Assembly: GCA_019918135.1 (NCBI GenBank)
Contig: WBZZ01001282.1
Location: forward strand, 1 to 64,000
From: Paulinella micropora
Lineage: Eukaryota > Cercozoa > Imbricatea > Euglyphida > Paulinellidae
Direction: 5' to 3'
Length of the DNA: 64,000 nt
Shown here in pieces: positions 56,345-64,000 of the stretch. The translations under genes and the position numbers were made by a program. How positions within the stretch are numbered: position 1 is the stretch's first letter; every line of letters begins with the position of its first letter. The notes under the pieces were generated by a model, which was given only the letters and a program-made list of their open reading frames with translations, had not been told where the DNA came from and made no database searches.

Positions 56345-57654
56345 ATGTTTGCAAAGAAAACCTCGCGTTGGCGTTACAAGATAGTGCCTTTAGAAAATCA
56401 AGGCACGGGACCATCACACATTTCGTCTGCGATGTTCTGTGTAAGTGGTTTAAGGCCTGGCTGCAGGAGCTCGCGTACTTCAGCCTGCTCGCCAGGTGGA
56501 ACCCCGTGTCACTGTCACTGTCGCGCATCGCGTTCGTGGGCATCTACACTGCCATACTCACTTCGCTGTACCTGAAGGACAGCCTGCACATACCCGGCAT
56601 CAGCCCGACGGTGCCGAGCAGCATCCTGACGGCGGTTACTTTCTTTACTAGTTCGGTGTACGCCCGGGCCGAATCCCGGCGGACCCAGAACATCCGCGAA
56701 TTCAACATGTTTCTCCAGGCGTTGATGTCCCTAGCCCTAGCTATGAACTACCGTCTGGGCGGAACGGAGAACAAGACGCAACCAGCCAATGTTCAAGATT
56801 TAAGTAATTCCGAACCCGAGCTCGTACCGGACGAAAGCGATACACTAGTACCAGGAAACAAGAAAAACAAACCGCCACCGGAGAAAGCCGTCAAGCCCCG
56901 AAAAGACCACGGACCGTCGGTCACGGAGAACAAAACGCAAGACACAAATGCCAATAAGGTCAGGTGTCTCATTGAGCGGCTCAAGCGGATCCTTGACATC
57001 CACGTCAAGGCAGGCGAGAAGGGCTGGATCTTGGACACGCACGCCAAGGCGGGCGAGAAGGGCAGGACCGTGTGCAGTCAGACGTGCCAACCGGTCATTC
57101 AGTGCGTGCACACTTCGGTGTGCACTCTTGAAGGTAGCTTATTACTGAAAATCGACGAGAGCAACTGCATCCGGACCGCGATGCTTAGTGCGCAGCTACA
57201 GCTGTCGCGGTTGCGTTTCGAAGTGTCTGAGCTGTCCGGTAATCAAGCTAGCTACTTCGAGCCCCTGCTGTTAGAGCTGGAACAGTCCGTGCGCCGAGTG
57301 TCGGGGCACTACGTGCCCGAGATGCCCGAGATCTCGCGCGTCGTGACTATTTTTGCCTACACTTCGGTCTGGGCCTGGACTATCTACTTGCCCTTTGCCC
57401 TCATCCCGACCACGCAGGGTTACATCTCCGTCCTGGCCACCTGCTTCTCGTCGGTCTTTGTGTGGGCCATCACGGAATCGGCTGGAGGGATCGATGACAT
57501 TTACGCCCAAGAGGAGACCGTCAGTGACCACGACGTTCAGGGGTCAGTCAATTATACCACGGATGTCTTAAACAGAATCCAAGCTGCCTACCCAGAGTCG
57601 GAACAAAAGGGAAAATGGCAGGGAGGGGAGGGGGGGGGGTCAGGTAAGGTTTGA
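56345..57654 (+). CDS. Bestrophin-like (UPF0187 family) channel protein
   Basis: Probable ATG at 56345, with one frame change within the first ~30 codons; a 428-codon frame then runs to 57654. Four hydrophobic segments: ELAYFSLLARW.., FVGIYTAILTSLYL, ILTAVTFFTSSVYARAESR (with the family's Arg-rich end of TM2), and late IFAYTSVWAWTIYLPFALIP followed by ISVLATCFSSVFVWAI. The ISPTVPSSIL turn and the late YLPFALI.. segment before a cytoplasmic acidic end match the bestrophin/UPF0187 anion-channel fold. A Lys-rich linker with a repeated KAGEKG motif (two copies of a ~14-residue unit) separates the halves. Tentative. Its last codons overlap the start of the next gene at a G run. Confidence 0.45.
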
Positions 57655-58247
57655 CAAGAACGGTGAGTATTTAATAGGGCCCCGCGAGGAAGCAGAAAGA
57701 CTTCATGTGCCAACTCACAAAGACCAGCTGAGCAAGATCTGCGAGCAATTCCGACTTCCAATGGAAGGGAAGAAGGAAGAGTTGCGATTGCGCCTGCGCT
57801 CGTACTTCGATTCGCTGGAGGCTCCCGCTGGCGACTCTGCCGGCAACGGCACTTCAACTGCTGATCAGGATACGGAAGGTAACTTTTCTATCTTAACATA
57901 TCGTGCCGCTTGTTTCTGTTGTGTGTGTGTGTGTTTTGGTATGTTTCGACGGATTTGGCGTTCAATGCATTTGCGCCCCGTGGCTTGCGTCTCGTGGGGT
58001 GGGGGGGGGGTAGTATGTTTATTCCGCAGTAGGAGGCGCTGATAGCAGTGTTCGTGGCGGCGGAACGAGTCAGAAGAGTGGCGGCCGCAGCCGTAGCCGT
58101 GGTCACAACCGCGGCAGTGGCAGTGGCCGTGGCCGTGACCGTGGCCGTGGCCGTGGTGGCCGCAGTAAAAAGGAACTGGCGGAAGACTCTGAGGTAGAGG
58201 ATGAAGCATCGTCCTCAGAATCTAACTGGGAAGTGGGAGACGATTAG
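57615..58247 (+). CDS. SAP-domain protein with RGG tail, spliced
   Basis: Exon 1 (to 57878) encodes a SAP-type motif (HKDQLSKICEQFRLP.EGKKEELRLRL), a DNA-binding helix-turn-helix-like element found in chromatin and RNA-processing proteins. A GT-AG intron at 57879-58029 (151 nt) restores phase to exon 2, which encodes an RGG/SR-rich tail (SGRGRDRGRGRGG), then an acidic end (EVEDEASSSESNWE) and a TAG at 58245-58247. The downstream frame is open upstream to at least 57638 with no ATG; the nearest ATG, 57615, is out of phase across a G run, so start or run length is uncertain. Likely a nucleic-acid-binding nuclear protein. Confidence 0.65.
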
Positions 58248-58616
58248 TTGGTGTTTGTTCAATGATTCGTGAGCGACCATGTGGTAATTTTTAATTCATG
58301 TATGAATGGTTCGACGCCATACCTCCAGATTGGATAATTGAACCCCCCCCCCCCCCGTCCCCTTCCCTTGACGTTATCAAAGAAATAATCTCTTGATTAT
58401 GTAATATTTAATCAAAACTGCGGCCGGAATTGACCTTCGTTTGCGCGACGTTTGTTGAGAAAACTAGGAGTCTGCGCGTGACTTAGAAAATTCTTGGCCT
58501 ATCATATTTTCCTAATTTTTGCGACCGCCAACAAAGTTGAGCTAATAAAAACTTGTTTTTATTTAAATTATTCATATGCTGAAACTTTTTATTAATATTC
58601 ATGTTCGAAAAATGAC
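58248..58616. other. AT-rich spacer
   Basis: AT-rich sequence with a run of 14 C near 58341. No gene seen. Much lower GC than the rest of the window, as expected for promoter DNA. Confidence 0.5.
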
Positions 58617-58655
58617 TTTGTAAGATCTTACAAAGAATTTGTAAGATCTTACCAA
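58617..58655. promoter_or_regulatory. Tandem TTTGTAAGATCTTACAAA palindromes
   Basis: A perfect 18 bp palindrome (58617-58634) is followed 21 bp later by a near-perfect second copy (58638-58655). They lie 27-65 bases upstream of the ATG at 58682. Spacing of two helical turns suggests binding of a dimeric regulator on one DNA face. Confidence 0.6.
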
Positions 58656-58681
58656 GGGGTTCTGGTATAACAAGACCGGTC

Positions 58682-59585
58682 ATGGGTCGATCTCTCAGTT
58701 CGTGGACTATTCAGAAGGTTGTGGCAGTAACTGGCCCGGATAAGCCACAGGTGGTCCAGGACAACAAGGCCAAGGCCCCCCTGCAATCGATATCTTCGCC
58801 GGAAACCCCAAAGTCACCAGAGTCGTCACCAATTCCGTCGACCCCGAGCCGGAAGACGAGATCAACCCGGAGGAAACCCGCCGTCTTAAGCAGGCTGACG
58901 GTTGGTTCTTCGCAACCGACAGTTTTTTTTTGTCACCAAAGGAACCAGGGCAAGCCACCAGACTGCATCTTGGGCTCAGTGCTCGCGTACTACACTTCGA
59001 CAGGCTTGCATCGAAGGCTGACTTCAGTTCCCAACATGGTGTCAAAACGAATGGGCAATTATCCGTGTGAGATCAAAGACAAACTGGTTATCGTGGGTAA
59101 AACTCCTGAAGTAGTCATTGTTCTTGGGTAAACACTTTCTAATAAATACTGACTCTTTGAAATTCATTGAGTTGTAGTTTGGGTGAAAAGCATGCCTTGA
59201 CTCGCGGCAAAAGGGAAGCACATCCCTATTGCATTATTGTCGGTCGTATTGTTAAAAAGAAAGGTAAAGGTCAACTTCCATTCAAGCAAATACTGCGAAT
59301 GAGTTGGAAACTTGTTGACATGGATCAAGGTTGGCCGGAAAATGTCGTCCGGATGAATGGGCCGAATGGAGCAAGTTGATGCACGTTTACGACGCAAGGA
59401 AGATAAGTCCCAAGGACACTCCACCAGAAATGTTGGAATTCGTTCCCTTAAATGAACAGTTGTTTGAATCTGACGCTGAACCGGAAGAAGAAACTTTGTC
59501 TCCGCCTGACGAAGAGGCCAACTTGAAGCCGGTGGAGAGTGAGTCGGAGTTTCCTGTCAAGGCTGTCAAGAAGTTGAAGTTTTGA
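58682..59585 (+). CDS. Unidentified Ser/Pro then acidic-tail protein, spliced
   Basis: ATG 58682. The first ~85 residues are Ser/Pro/Lys-rich (SSPETPKSPESSP). A folded part follows (ILGSVLAYYTSTGLH.., VSKRMGNYPCEIKDKLVIV). A GT-AG intron at 59128-59177 (50 nt, tactgac branch-like motif inside) keeps phase and leads to EKHALTRGKREAHPYCIIVG and FKQILRMSWKLVDMD. One further frame change near 59.33 kb leads to the C-terminal part (PDEWAEWSKLMHVYDARK, then an acidic tail and a Lys-rich end, stop at 59585). The short intron and overall design match the neighbouring SAP/RGG and H3-like genes. No family recognised. Confidence 0.55.
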
Positions 59586-59863
59586 CTTAAAAAGAGTCTC
59601 CCCCCCTTTTTTTGACGGAGAGGAGTGGGGGGGGGCCGAAACGCAGGGGGGGGGGGGGGCCGCGTACAGCAAAGAAGAAAACGTTACATTCTCCCCCCCC
59701 CCTCCCCATCTCCTTTCCCTCTTTGCTCTCTATTTTTTTGTTGTTGCGGGGGTTTTTGTTTGTGCCTCTCGCTGTCGCGCTTCTTCCCCCCCCCCCCCCG
59801 CCAAATCCCTCCTGCCAAAACTACAAAAAGAAAGAGAAAGAAAGAAAGGTGACAGCCTAGAAA
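59586..59863. other. Spacer with G, C and A-rich tracts
   Basis: Two plus-strand frames here are low-complexity artefacts. No gene seen. Confidence 0.5.
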
Positions 59864-60468
59864 AATGCGGCCGGCGCTGGTAGTGCTAGCTTACGCGGCG
59901 GCAGTAGCGACGGTCGCGCCACCAACCTTGGGTGCGATAGAGCCCTTTCTCTCACATTCAGCTGCATGTGTCATGAGGTCGTACGGCCTTACCCCTAGAT
60001 AAGCTGTCCAACGTAGTGCATGCCAAGCTCGAGTTCAGGGCTGGGATTAGCAGGCCGAACTCGTATTGGCTTTTCAAGCAAAAGACCTGGAACATTCAGT
60101 TGCACAAGCAAAGGGGTTCGTACGAAAAGCGGGTCAAGCTGCTCCGCGGATCCAATCAAGACCTGTCCTGGCGCCTGACGTGCAAAGCAAGCACGCCCTG
60201 TGCCACGGACTTCCCGTACGTGACAGAAGTGCGCTGCATGAATGACACCGCCTACAACGCCACCCTTGGTCTTTCCTCGGTCTCGCTCCTCTTGTTACTA
60301 GTCCTTTTCGCTTGCTTGAACGATGAGGAAAGAAACCCTGAACACTGTAGATTCGAACCAGAAGAGGCTTGGGTTCGGGCTCGTTTTCTTGCTGGTGGCT
60401 CTGACGGTCTTTGCCGCGGCCCTGACCAGCCACCTCGAAATCAACGCCCAGTGATTTTATCTTATTAA
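59864..60468 (+). CDS. Secreted/membrane protein with signal peptide
   Basis: ATG at about 59864 begins MRPALVVLAYAAAVATVA, a clear signal peptide. After one frame change in the 60.0 kb region the protein continues: a basic ectodomain (WNIQLHKQRGSYEKRVKL) with several Cys (CKASTPCATD, VRCMNDTAYN including an N-glycosylation site), then a membrane segment (LSSVSLLLLLVLFACL). A type I membrane glycoprotein is inferred. It overlaps the small membrane protein below in another frame. Confidence 0.55.
60323..60454 (+). CDS. 43-residue single-span membrane protein
   Basis: ATG 60323, stop TGA at 60452-60454. A short polar N-terminus (RKETLNTVDSNQKR) is followed by LGFGLVFLLVALTVFAAAL, an ideal membrane span, then a short polar end. 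It overlaps the 3' end of the preceding membrane protein in another frame. It is too short for a family call; the clean hydrophobic segment in this frame, unlike the low-complexity overlapping one, supports it. Confidence 0.5.
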   Translation: MRKETLNTVDSNQKRLGFGLVFLLVALTVFAAALTSHLEINAQ

Positions 60469-60473
60469 GAAGC

Positions 60474-60488
60474 CGTTTGTCTCAAACG
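60474..60488 (+). terminator. Small hairpin after membrane genes
   Basis: cgtttg/caaacg, 6 bp stem with a 3-base loop, 20 bases after the TGA. Weak. Confidence 0.3.
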
Positions 60489-60694
60489 TGAAAGGCCCGT
60501 GATTGCACCAAAAAAAAAGGGCTTGTTCCCAGATTTCAGGAGAAAAAGAAAAGACTGCAACGGCTTGTATGAAAATCTTAAAAAATCTGCTTTTTCTTTT
60601 TTGCTTGGTCCTTTTTAAATTAAAGGGGTGTGTGCTAGAAGGGGATTATTAACAATTTGTAGTACCTTTAGTGTTTAAAAAGGTGAGATTTTAT
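60489..60694. other. AT-rich convergent spacer
   Basis: No gene seen between the plus-strand membrane genes and the end of the minus-strand gene. Confidence 0.5.
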
Positions 60695-61027
60695 TTATTC
60701 GCAGCAGCGAGCCTCGCACACCTCGTTGAGCTGTAGAAAGCACAACGGGCACACGGGTTTCTCGTCGCAATAGTACAGCGGCCTACTCGCGGGGCCTCGC
60801 CAGTAAACCTTTATCCACACTTGGATATTGTTTTTGTAAACTCGGTAGTACCCGTGGGCAAGGAGCTGTTCGTACACGTCTTGAAATCGGAGGTGGCCGA
60901 ACTCCCTAGGCAATCTGTCTGGTTGGGCATAATACAAATCAGGATGCACTGGGTAGAGTCTCTCTGCCACGGGCCAGCAAAACCTGCCAGTGACGTCTTG
61001 CAGGTAGAGATCAGGACGCAACACCAT
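60695..61027 (-). CDS. 110-residue Cys/aromatic-rich protein
   Basis: ATG at 61027, stop at 60695. Contains VLRPDLYLQDVTGRFC, many Tyr (PDLYYAQPD, YYRVYKNNIQVW) and a C-terminal cluster CDEKPVCPLCF...CEARCCE consistent with one zinc site. Just upstream (on the minus strand) a T-rich tract ends in ctgtag, a plausible splice acceptor, so a short first exon may exist in the microsatellite region. No family recognised. Confidence 0.55.
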   Translation of the reverse strand: MVLRPDLYLQDVTGRFCWPVAERLYPVHPDLYYAQPDRLPREFGHLRFQDVYEQLLAHGYYRVYKNNIQVWIKVYWRGPASRPLYYCDEKPVCPLCFLQLNEVCEARCCE

Positions 61028-61119
61028 TGGACTACAGAAAGACAATTGATGGTAGGCAAAAAAAAAAAGATGCAGGCATCGTTTGTGCAAAAACGACATC
61101 ACACCATCAACAGAAACAC

Positions 61120-61760
61120 GACGATACACACACAATCGCAAACACACACAATCGCAAACACACACACGAAGATACACACACACGACGATACACACACGAA
61201 GATACACACACAATCGCAAACACACACACGAAGATACACACACAATCGCAAACACACACACGACGATACACACACAATCGCAAACACACACGAAGATACA
61301 CACACACAAACATAAGCGCACACATAAACGACGATACACACACAAACATAAGCGCACACATACACGACGATACACACACGCAAGCGCACACATACACGAC
61401 GATACACACACATACACGACGATACACACACGCAAGCGCACACATACACGACGATACACACATCATACACGACGATACACACACGCAAGCGCACACATAC
61501 ACGACGATACACACACATAAACGACGATACACACACATAAACGACGATACACACACGCAAGCGCACTCACCCACACGCAAGCGCACACATAAGCGCACCC
61601 ACACACACACACACAAACGCACACGACGATACACACACAATCGCAAACACACACGAAGATACACACACAATCGCAAACACACGCAAACACACACACACAC
61701 ACACAGTCGCAAATACACACGTAAGCTCACACACACACACAATTCACACACATACATATG
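61120..61760. repeat. AC-rich microsatellite field (acacacgacgat...)
   Basis: Irregular repeats of acacac with gacgat, gaagat, aatcgcaa and gcaagcgc interruptions. Frames give H/T/R-rich or C/V-rich artefact proteins on the two strands. Confidence 0.95.
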
Positions 61761-61762
61761 CA

Positions 61763-62136
61763 TTGACACACAGGGTGTACCTTTGCAAAAGGGTGTTCCG
61801 CGATTTGTGAGTGATCCAACAAGGGGGAGGGGGGCCAACCCTGGCCGACATCATTGAGCTCGATGTTAGCCATTGTGCAAACCAAATGTCGGCATCATTG
61901 GGCAAACCCAATGTTGGCATCATTGGGCGAACCCAATGGGTTGCGCACGAAGGGAGAGGGGGGGGGGGGGCCGCACCTGCGATGCCATTGGGCAAACCCA
62001 ATGTTGGCATCATTAGGCTAACCCAAATGGGTTGCGTACAGAATCGAAGGGAGAGGGGGGCCGCCTTGCACTGCCCCTTGTTGGATCACTCACAAATCGT
62101 TTGTGCATCGTTTTGCAAAGGTACAACCTGTGTCAA
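61763..62136. mobile_element. 374-bp inverted-repeat element (MITE-like)
   Basis: Terminal inverted arms of ~65-75 bp begin ttgacaca / tgtcaa. The inner part (gatttgtgagtgatccaacaa, 61809 region and its complement near 62080) is perfect. The interior holds four copies of a small palindromic unit, cattgggcaaacccaatg. No coding capacity. It sits between AC repeats on its left and GT repeats on its right, so the arms of the palindrome extend into the flanks. Confidence 0.65.
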
Positions 62137-62156
62137 CGACGTTTGTGATTTTGTGC

Positions 62157-62335
62157 ATGTGTATGTGTGTGTATGAATTTGTGTGTGAATTTGTGTGTGT
62201 GTGTGAATTTGTGTGTGTGTGTGTGTGTGTGAATTTGTGTGTGTGTGTGTGTGAATTTGTGTGTGTGTGTGTGAATTTGTGTGTGTGTGTGTGAATTTGT
62301 GTGTGTGTGAATTTGTGTGTGAATGTGTGTGCATA
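62157..62335. repeat. GT-rich microsatellite
   Basis: (gtgtgtgaattt)n repeats, complementary in composition to the AC field on the other side of the inverted-repeat element. Confidence 0.95.
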
Positions 62336-62503
62336 TGTTCTGTTCCTTCTCGTTCTTCTTTTTCCCAAATTCCTCACCCTCTTGTAAACGTGTGTTTTTT
62401 ATCCACCTCCCCCTGTAGTTTCATCTATCCAGCTATCTATCTTGTTGTGTTCTTCTTTTTCTCTTTCTGCCTTTTTCTTGATTCCTTGTTTTTTTGCGCA
62501 GAA
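62336..62503 (+). promoter_or_regulatory. Leader with probable splice acceptor
   Basis: Pyrimidine-rich leader ending tttttttgcgcag two bases before the ATG at 62504, a strong acceptor-like context, so a 5' UTR intron is likely. Confidence 0.45.
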
Positions 62504-63201
62504 ATGTCGCTGCGATTCAAGAACACTGCTAGGATATCAACTGGAGGAAAAGCGCCTAGGAAGAGTCTACTGCCTAAGCAAAACCCGAACCTACCGGTGG
62601 GGGCCGTAGAGGCCAAGAAGCGTACTGCCGTTGAAAAGAACAAGGCGATCTCTGCTCTGACAAACCCGACAGGTCCAAGACTGTCTGCTTTCCATACATT
62701 TCTCTCTCTTTCTGAAACAACACAAGGTAGAAAATCTAAACAAAAAGAGGAAATGTATGCTTTAGAACAAAATTGTCACGGTCTGCACCTACTTTTTTCG
62801 TGTGTATCGTTGCAGATATTATTGCGCGGACCGATCCTGTTGTTACTACCGAAAGCCCGAATCCGTCAAACGAACGAACCAGTACGCTGCCGAGCTCGCA
62901 AACCACCGGCGCGAAGAAGCTTACGCAGTACGACGTGAAGATCAGATGTGTTTCTTTGCGTAACTGGGGCTTCCTAACTCTGGAGCTAGAAGACGTGCGT
63001 CCATCGTCCTTGGCAGAACTGCAGGCAGAGCTTGAGAAGATGAAACAAGAAATCCTGGAAACGTACACAGACGTATACGCGCGGTTGGAGAAGGGTGAAG
63101 ACATAGCAACGATCCCGGATGCGGTGGACAGAATGATCGACCCCCTCGCACCCTTCCAGTCGGGGGAAATGAGGTGTATTGTTGAGCTGAGCAAGCAGTA
63201 A
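62504..63201 (+). CDS. H3-tail look-alike protein, spliced, no histone fold
   Basis: ATG 62504. Residues 4-20 read RFKNTARISTGGKAPRK, aligned with histone H3 residues 2-18: H3 K4, R8, S10, K14, R17 and K18 are matched, while H3 K9 is replaced by Ile (residue 11). The rest of the protein does not resemble H3. A Lys-rich stretch follows, then a GT-AG intron (best 62727-62815, 89 nt; an earlier donor near 62671 would also keep phase), then a Ser/Thr linker and a C-terminal domain (YDVKIRCVSLRNWGFLTLELED, coiled coil LAELQAELEKMKQEIL, then a beta-like end). Stop at 63199-63201, with a 13 bp hairpin 38 bases later. A chromatin-directed decoy is inferred. A true histone is excluded by the absence of the histone fold. 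Confidence 0.7.
62727..62815 (+). other. Intron of the H3-tail look-alike gene
   Basis: caag|gtagaaaa donor and a pyrimidine-rich ...cgttgcag|at acceptor. Removal joins codon 75 (G|AT) in phase. Confidence 0.65.
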
Positions 63202-63238
63202 AAGAAAGAAACAACCAAGAAGCTTTACTCCCAACGGA

Positions 63239-63270
63239 AAGAAAAAATCTGAGGTTACAGATTTTTTCTT
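63239..63270 (+). terminator. Perfect 13-bp hairpin after H3-like gene
   Basis: aagaaaaaatctg (63239-63251) pairs with cagattttttctt (63258-63270), 6-base loop. Outer flanks (tttactccc / ggggcagtaaa) extend the stem imperfectly. It lies 38 bases past the stop codon. Confidence 0.65.
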
Positions 63271-63919
63271 TTGCTTGGGGCAGTAAAAGAAGACAGGAAT
63301 GACCTTGTTAGCTTCCACTTTTTTTTTCGTTGCTGCTTAAAAGTCACAATACCATTAAAAAAAATTCAAACGTTGCTTGGCAGAAATTTTGACTCCAAAT
63401 AAATAAACGCCGGCGGCGGGAGAAAGCGCCGGCAAAGAGGGAGAAAGGGGGGGGGGGGGGGGGGAAGTGGTACAAGAAAGGTTGGAAATCGGACGGCAAC
63501 AACAGAAAAGAAAAAAAATATAGCAGATCGAACAGAAATTTGAGGGGGGGGGGGTGAGGGGAGGTTGAAAGGACGCTGCTGTATTGCCTTAAGGTGCAAG
63601 AGTCCGTGGTTTGCCGATTCGTTGTTTCCTTGTCGGTGCCAGTCATTATTAAAGCTTGTTTGGACATATTTCTTAGTTGGACTAGTTTTCGAAACTCTCC
63701 CCCCCCCCCCCACCCTTCCTCCATTTAATATCTGAGCCAAAGGGGGAGGGGGGTTTGACACCGTCTTCAAAACAAAAAAAAAAGCGCTGTTTGCAGCCGT
63801 TCTTTTGCGCAGGAACCTCTTGTCGCGCCCAATGCCTTGGGCCAAGGTCTGTGGGCCGACCGTCGAAGCGTCCGTGCCGCAGCTGTTTGTTGCTACCGCT
63901 ACCAAGCTTTGTCTGTGGC
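63271..63919. other. Low-complexity spacer
   Basis: Holds G runs (18 near 63447; 11 near 63545), C runs and A-rich patches. Minus-strand frames here are Pro-rich artefacts. No convincing gene. Confidence 0.5.
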
Positions 63920-64000
63920 ATGGTCTGGCTCGTCTCGTTGACTTTATGGCAGCCGTTGCGGCTGCTGCTGTTCTGTGTGGCTTCTTTGTTCCCGCTGGGT
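63920..64000 (+). CDS. Start of a gene with signal peptide, cut by window edge
   Basis: Two nearby ATGs (63920, frame VWLVSLTLWQPLRLLLFC; 63946, frame AAVAAAAVLCGFFVPAG) both open hydrophobic, signal-peptide-like N-termini that run off the window. One of them is probably a secreted or membrane protein. The product cannot be named. Confidence 0.35.
   Translation, partial: MVWLVSLTLWQPLRLLLFCVASLFPLG

Noticed and set aside
61120-61560. Regular short repeats resembling a CRISPR array
   Set aside because: The 'spacers' are themselves repeats, units are irregular and 10-20 bp long, and no cas-like genes are present.
61027-61857. H/T/R-rich and C/V-rich long frames
   Set aside because: They are translations of the AC microsatellite field on each strand. 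Only the 60695-61027 part has non-repetitive protein.
62504-63201. A genuine histone H3 gene
   Set aside because: Only the first ~20 residues match H3; there is no histone fold and K9 is replaced by Ile.
1-64000. tRNA or rRNA genes
   Set aside because: I looked for cloverleaf-like and rRNA-core motifs by eye and found none I could support; a dedicated tRNA/rRNA search would be decisive.

Overview
The window reads as a gene-dense stretch of either a giant DNA virus (nucleocytoplasmic type) or a compact protist nuclear genome carrying giant-virus-style genes; the sequence alone does not settle which. In favour of a giant virus or an island derived from one: short spacers, frequent strand switches, few introns, an expanded F-box/leucine-rich-repeat family, a coiled-coil plus 'FVAVG...SPDG' propeller protein, CxxC...CxxH repeat proteins, an AlkB-like oxygenase, and perfect hairpins just after several stop codons. 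In favour of a eukaryotic nuclear context: GT-AG introns in at least three genes near the right end, a large EGF/FG-GAP protein, and very long homopolymers and microsatellites. Many frames are broken. I cannot separate decay from homopolymer sequencing error, so I give break counts, not repairs.

Layout. 0.1-2.4 kb: one unidentified protein gene. 2.7-11.1 kb (minus): a giant cysteine-rich EGF/Sushi-like/FG-GAP protein. 8.95-26.96 kb: a tandem duplication of an ~8.5 kb unit (two full copies and a third of ~1 kb). Each unit holds the N-terminal part of the giant gene, a conserved 337-residue protein, an AlkB-like gene, a protein with two ~73-residue repeats, a cluster of three palindromic hairpin repeats, and a gene fragment that becomes fused to the giant gene at each unit joint. 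27-31 kb: an F-box/LRR tail, a Pro/Ala/Ser repeat protein and an unidentified gene that meets a second large gene head-on at ~31.25 kb. 31-38.5 kb: small genes around a 0.78 kb array of the 8-mer ATGCATAC. 39-51 kb: F-box/LRR proteins (one intact, several broken), a small membrane protein and hairpin repeats. 45.4-55.0 kb: a second tandem duplication (unit ~6.06 kb) whose left copy lost ~2.5 kb inside. It carries a propeller/coiled-coil protein, a CxxC...CxxH repeat plus endonuclease-like protein and a methyltransferase-like protein. 55-64 kb: an acidic protein, a bestrophin-like channel, spliced genes (a SAP/RGG protein and an H3-tail look-alike), a small membrane protein, a long AC/GT palindrome with a 374 bp inverted-repeat element, and the start of a gene at the right edge.

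The most interesting single item is the spliced gene at 62.5-63.2 kb. Its N-terminus copies the histone H3 tail but has isoleucine where H3 has lysine 9, and it has no histone fold. Other leads are frames that run on past TAG in several unrelated genes, the two tandem duplications that create chimeric genes, and the hairpin families.
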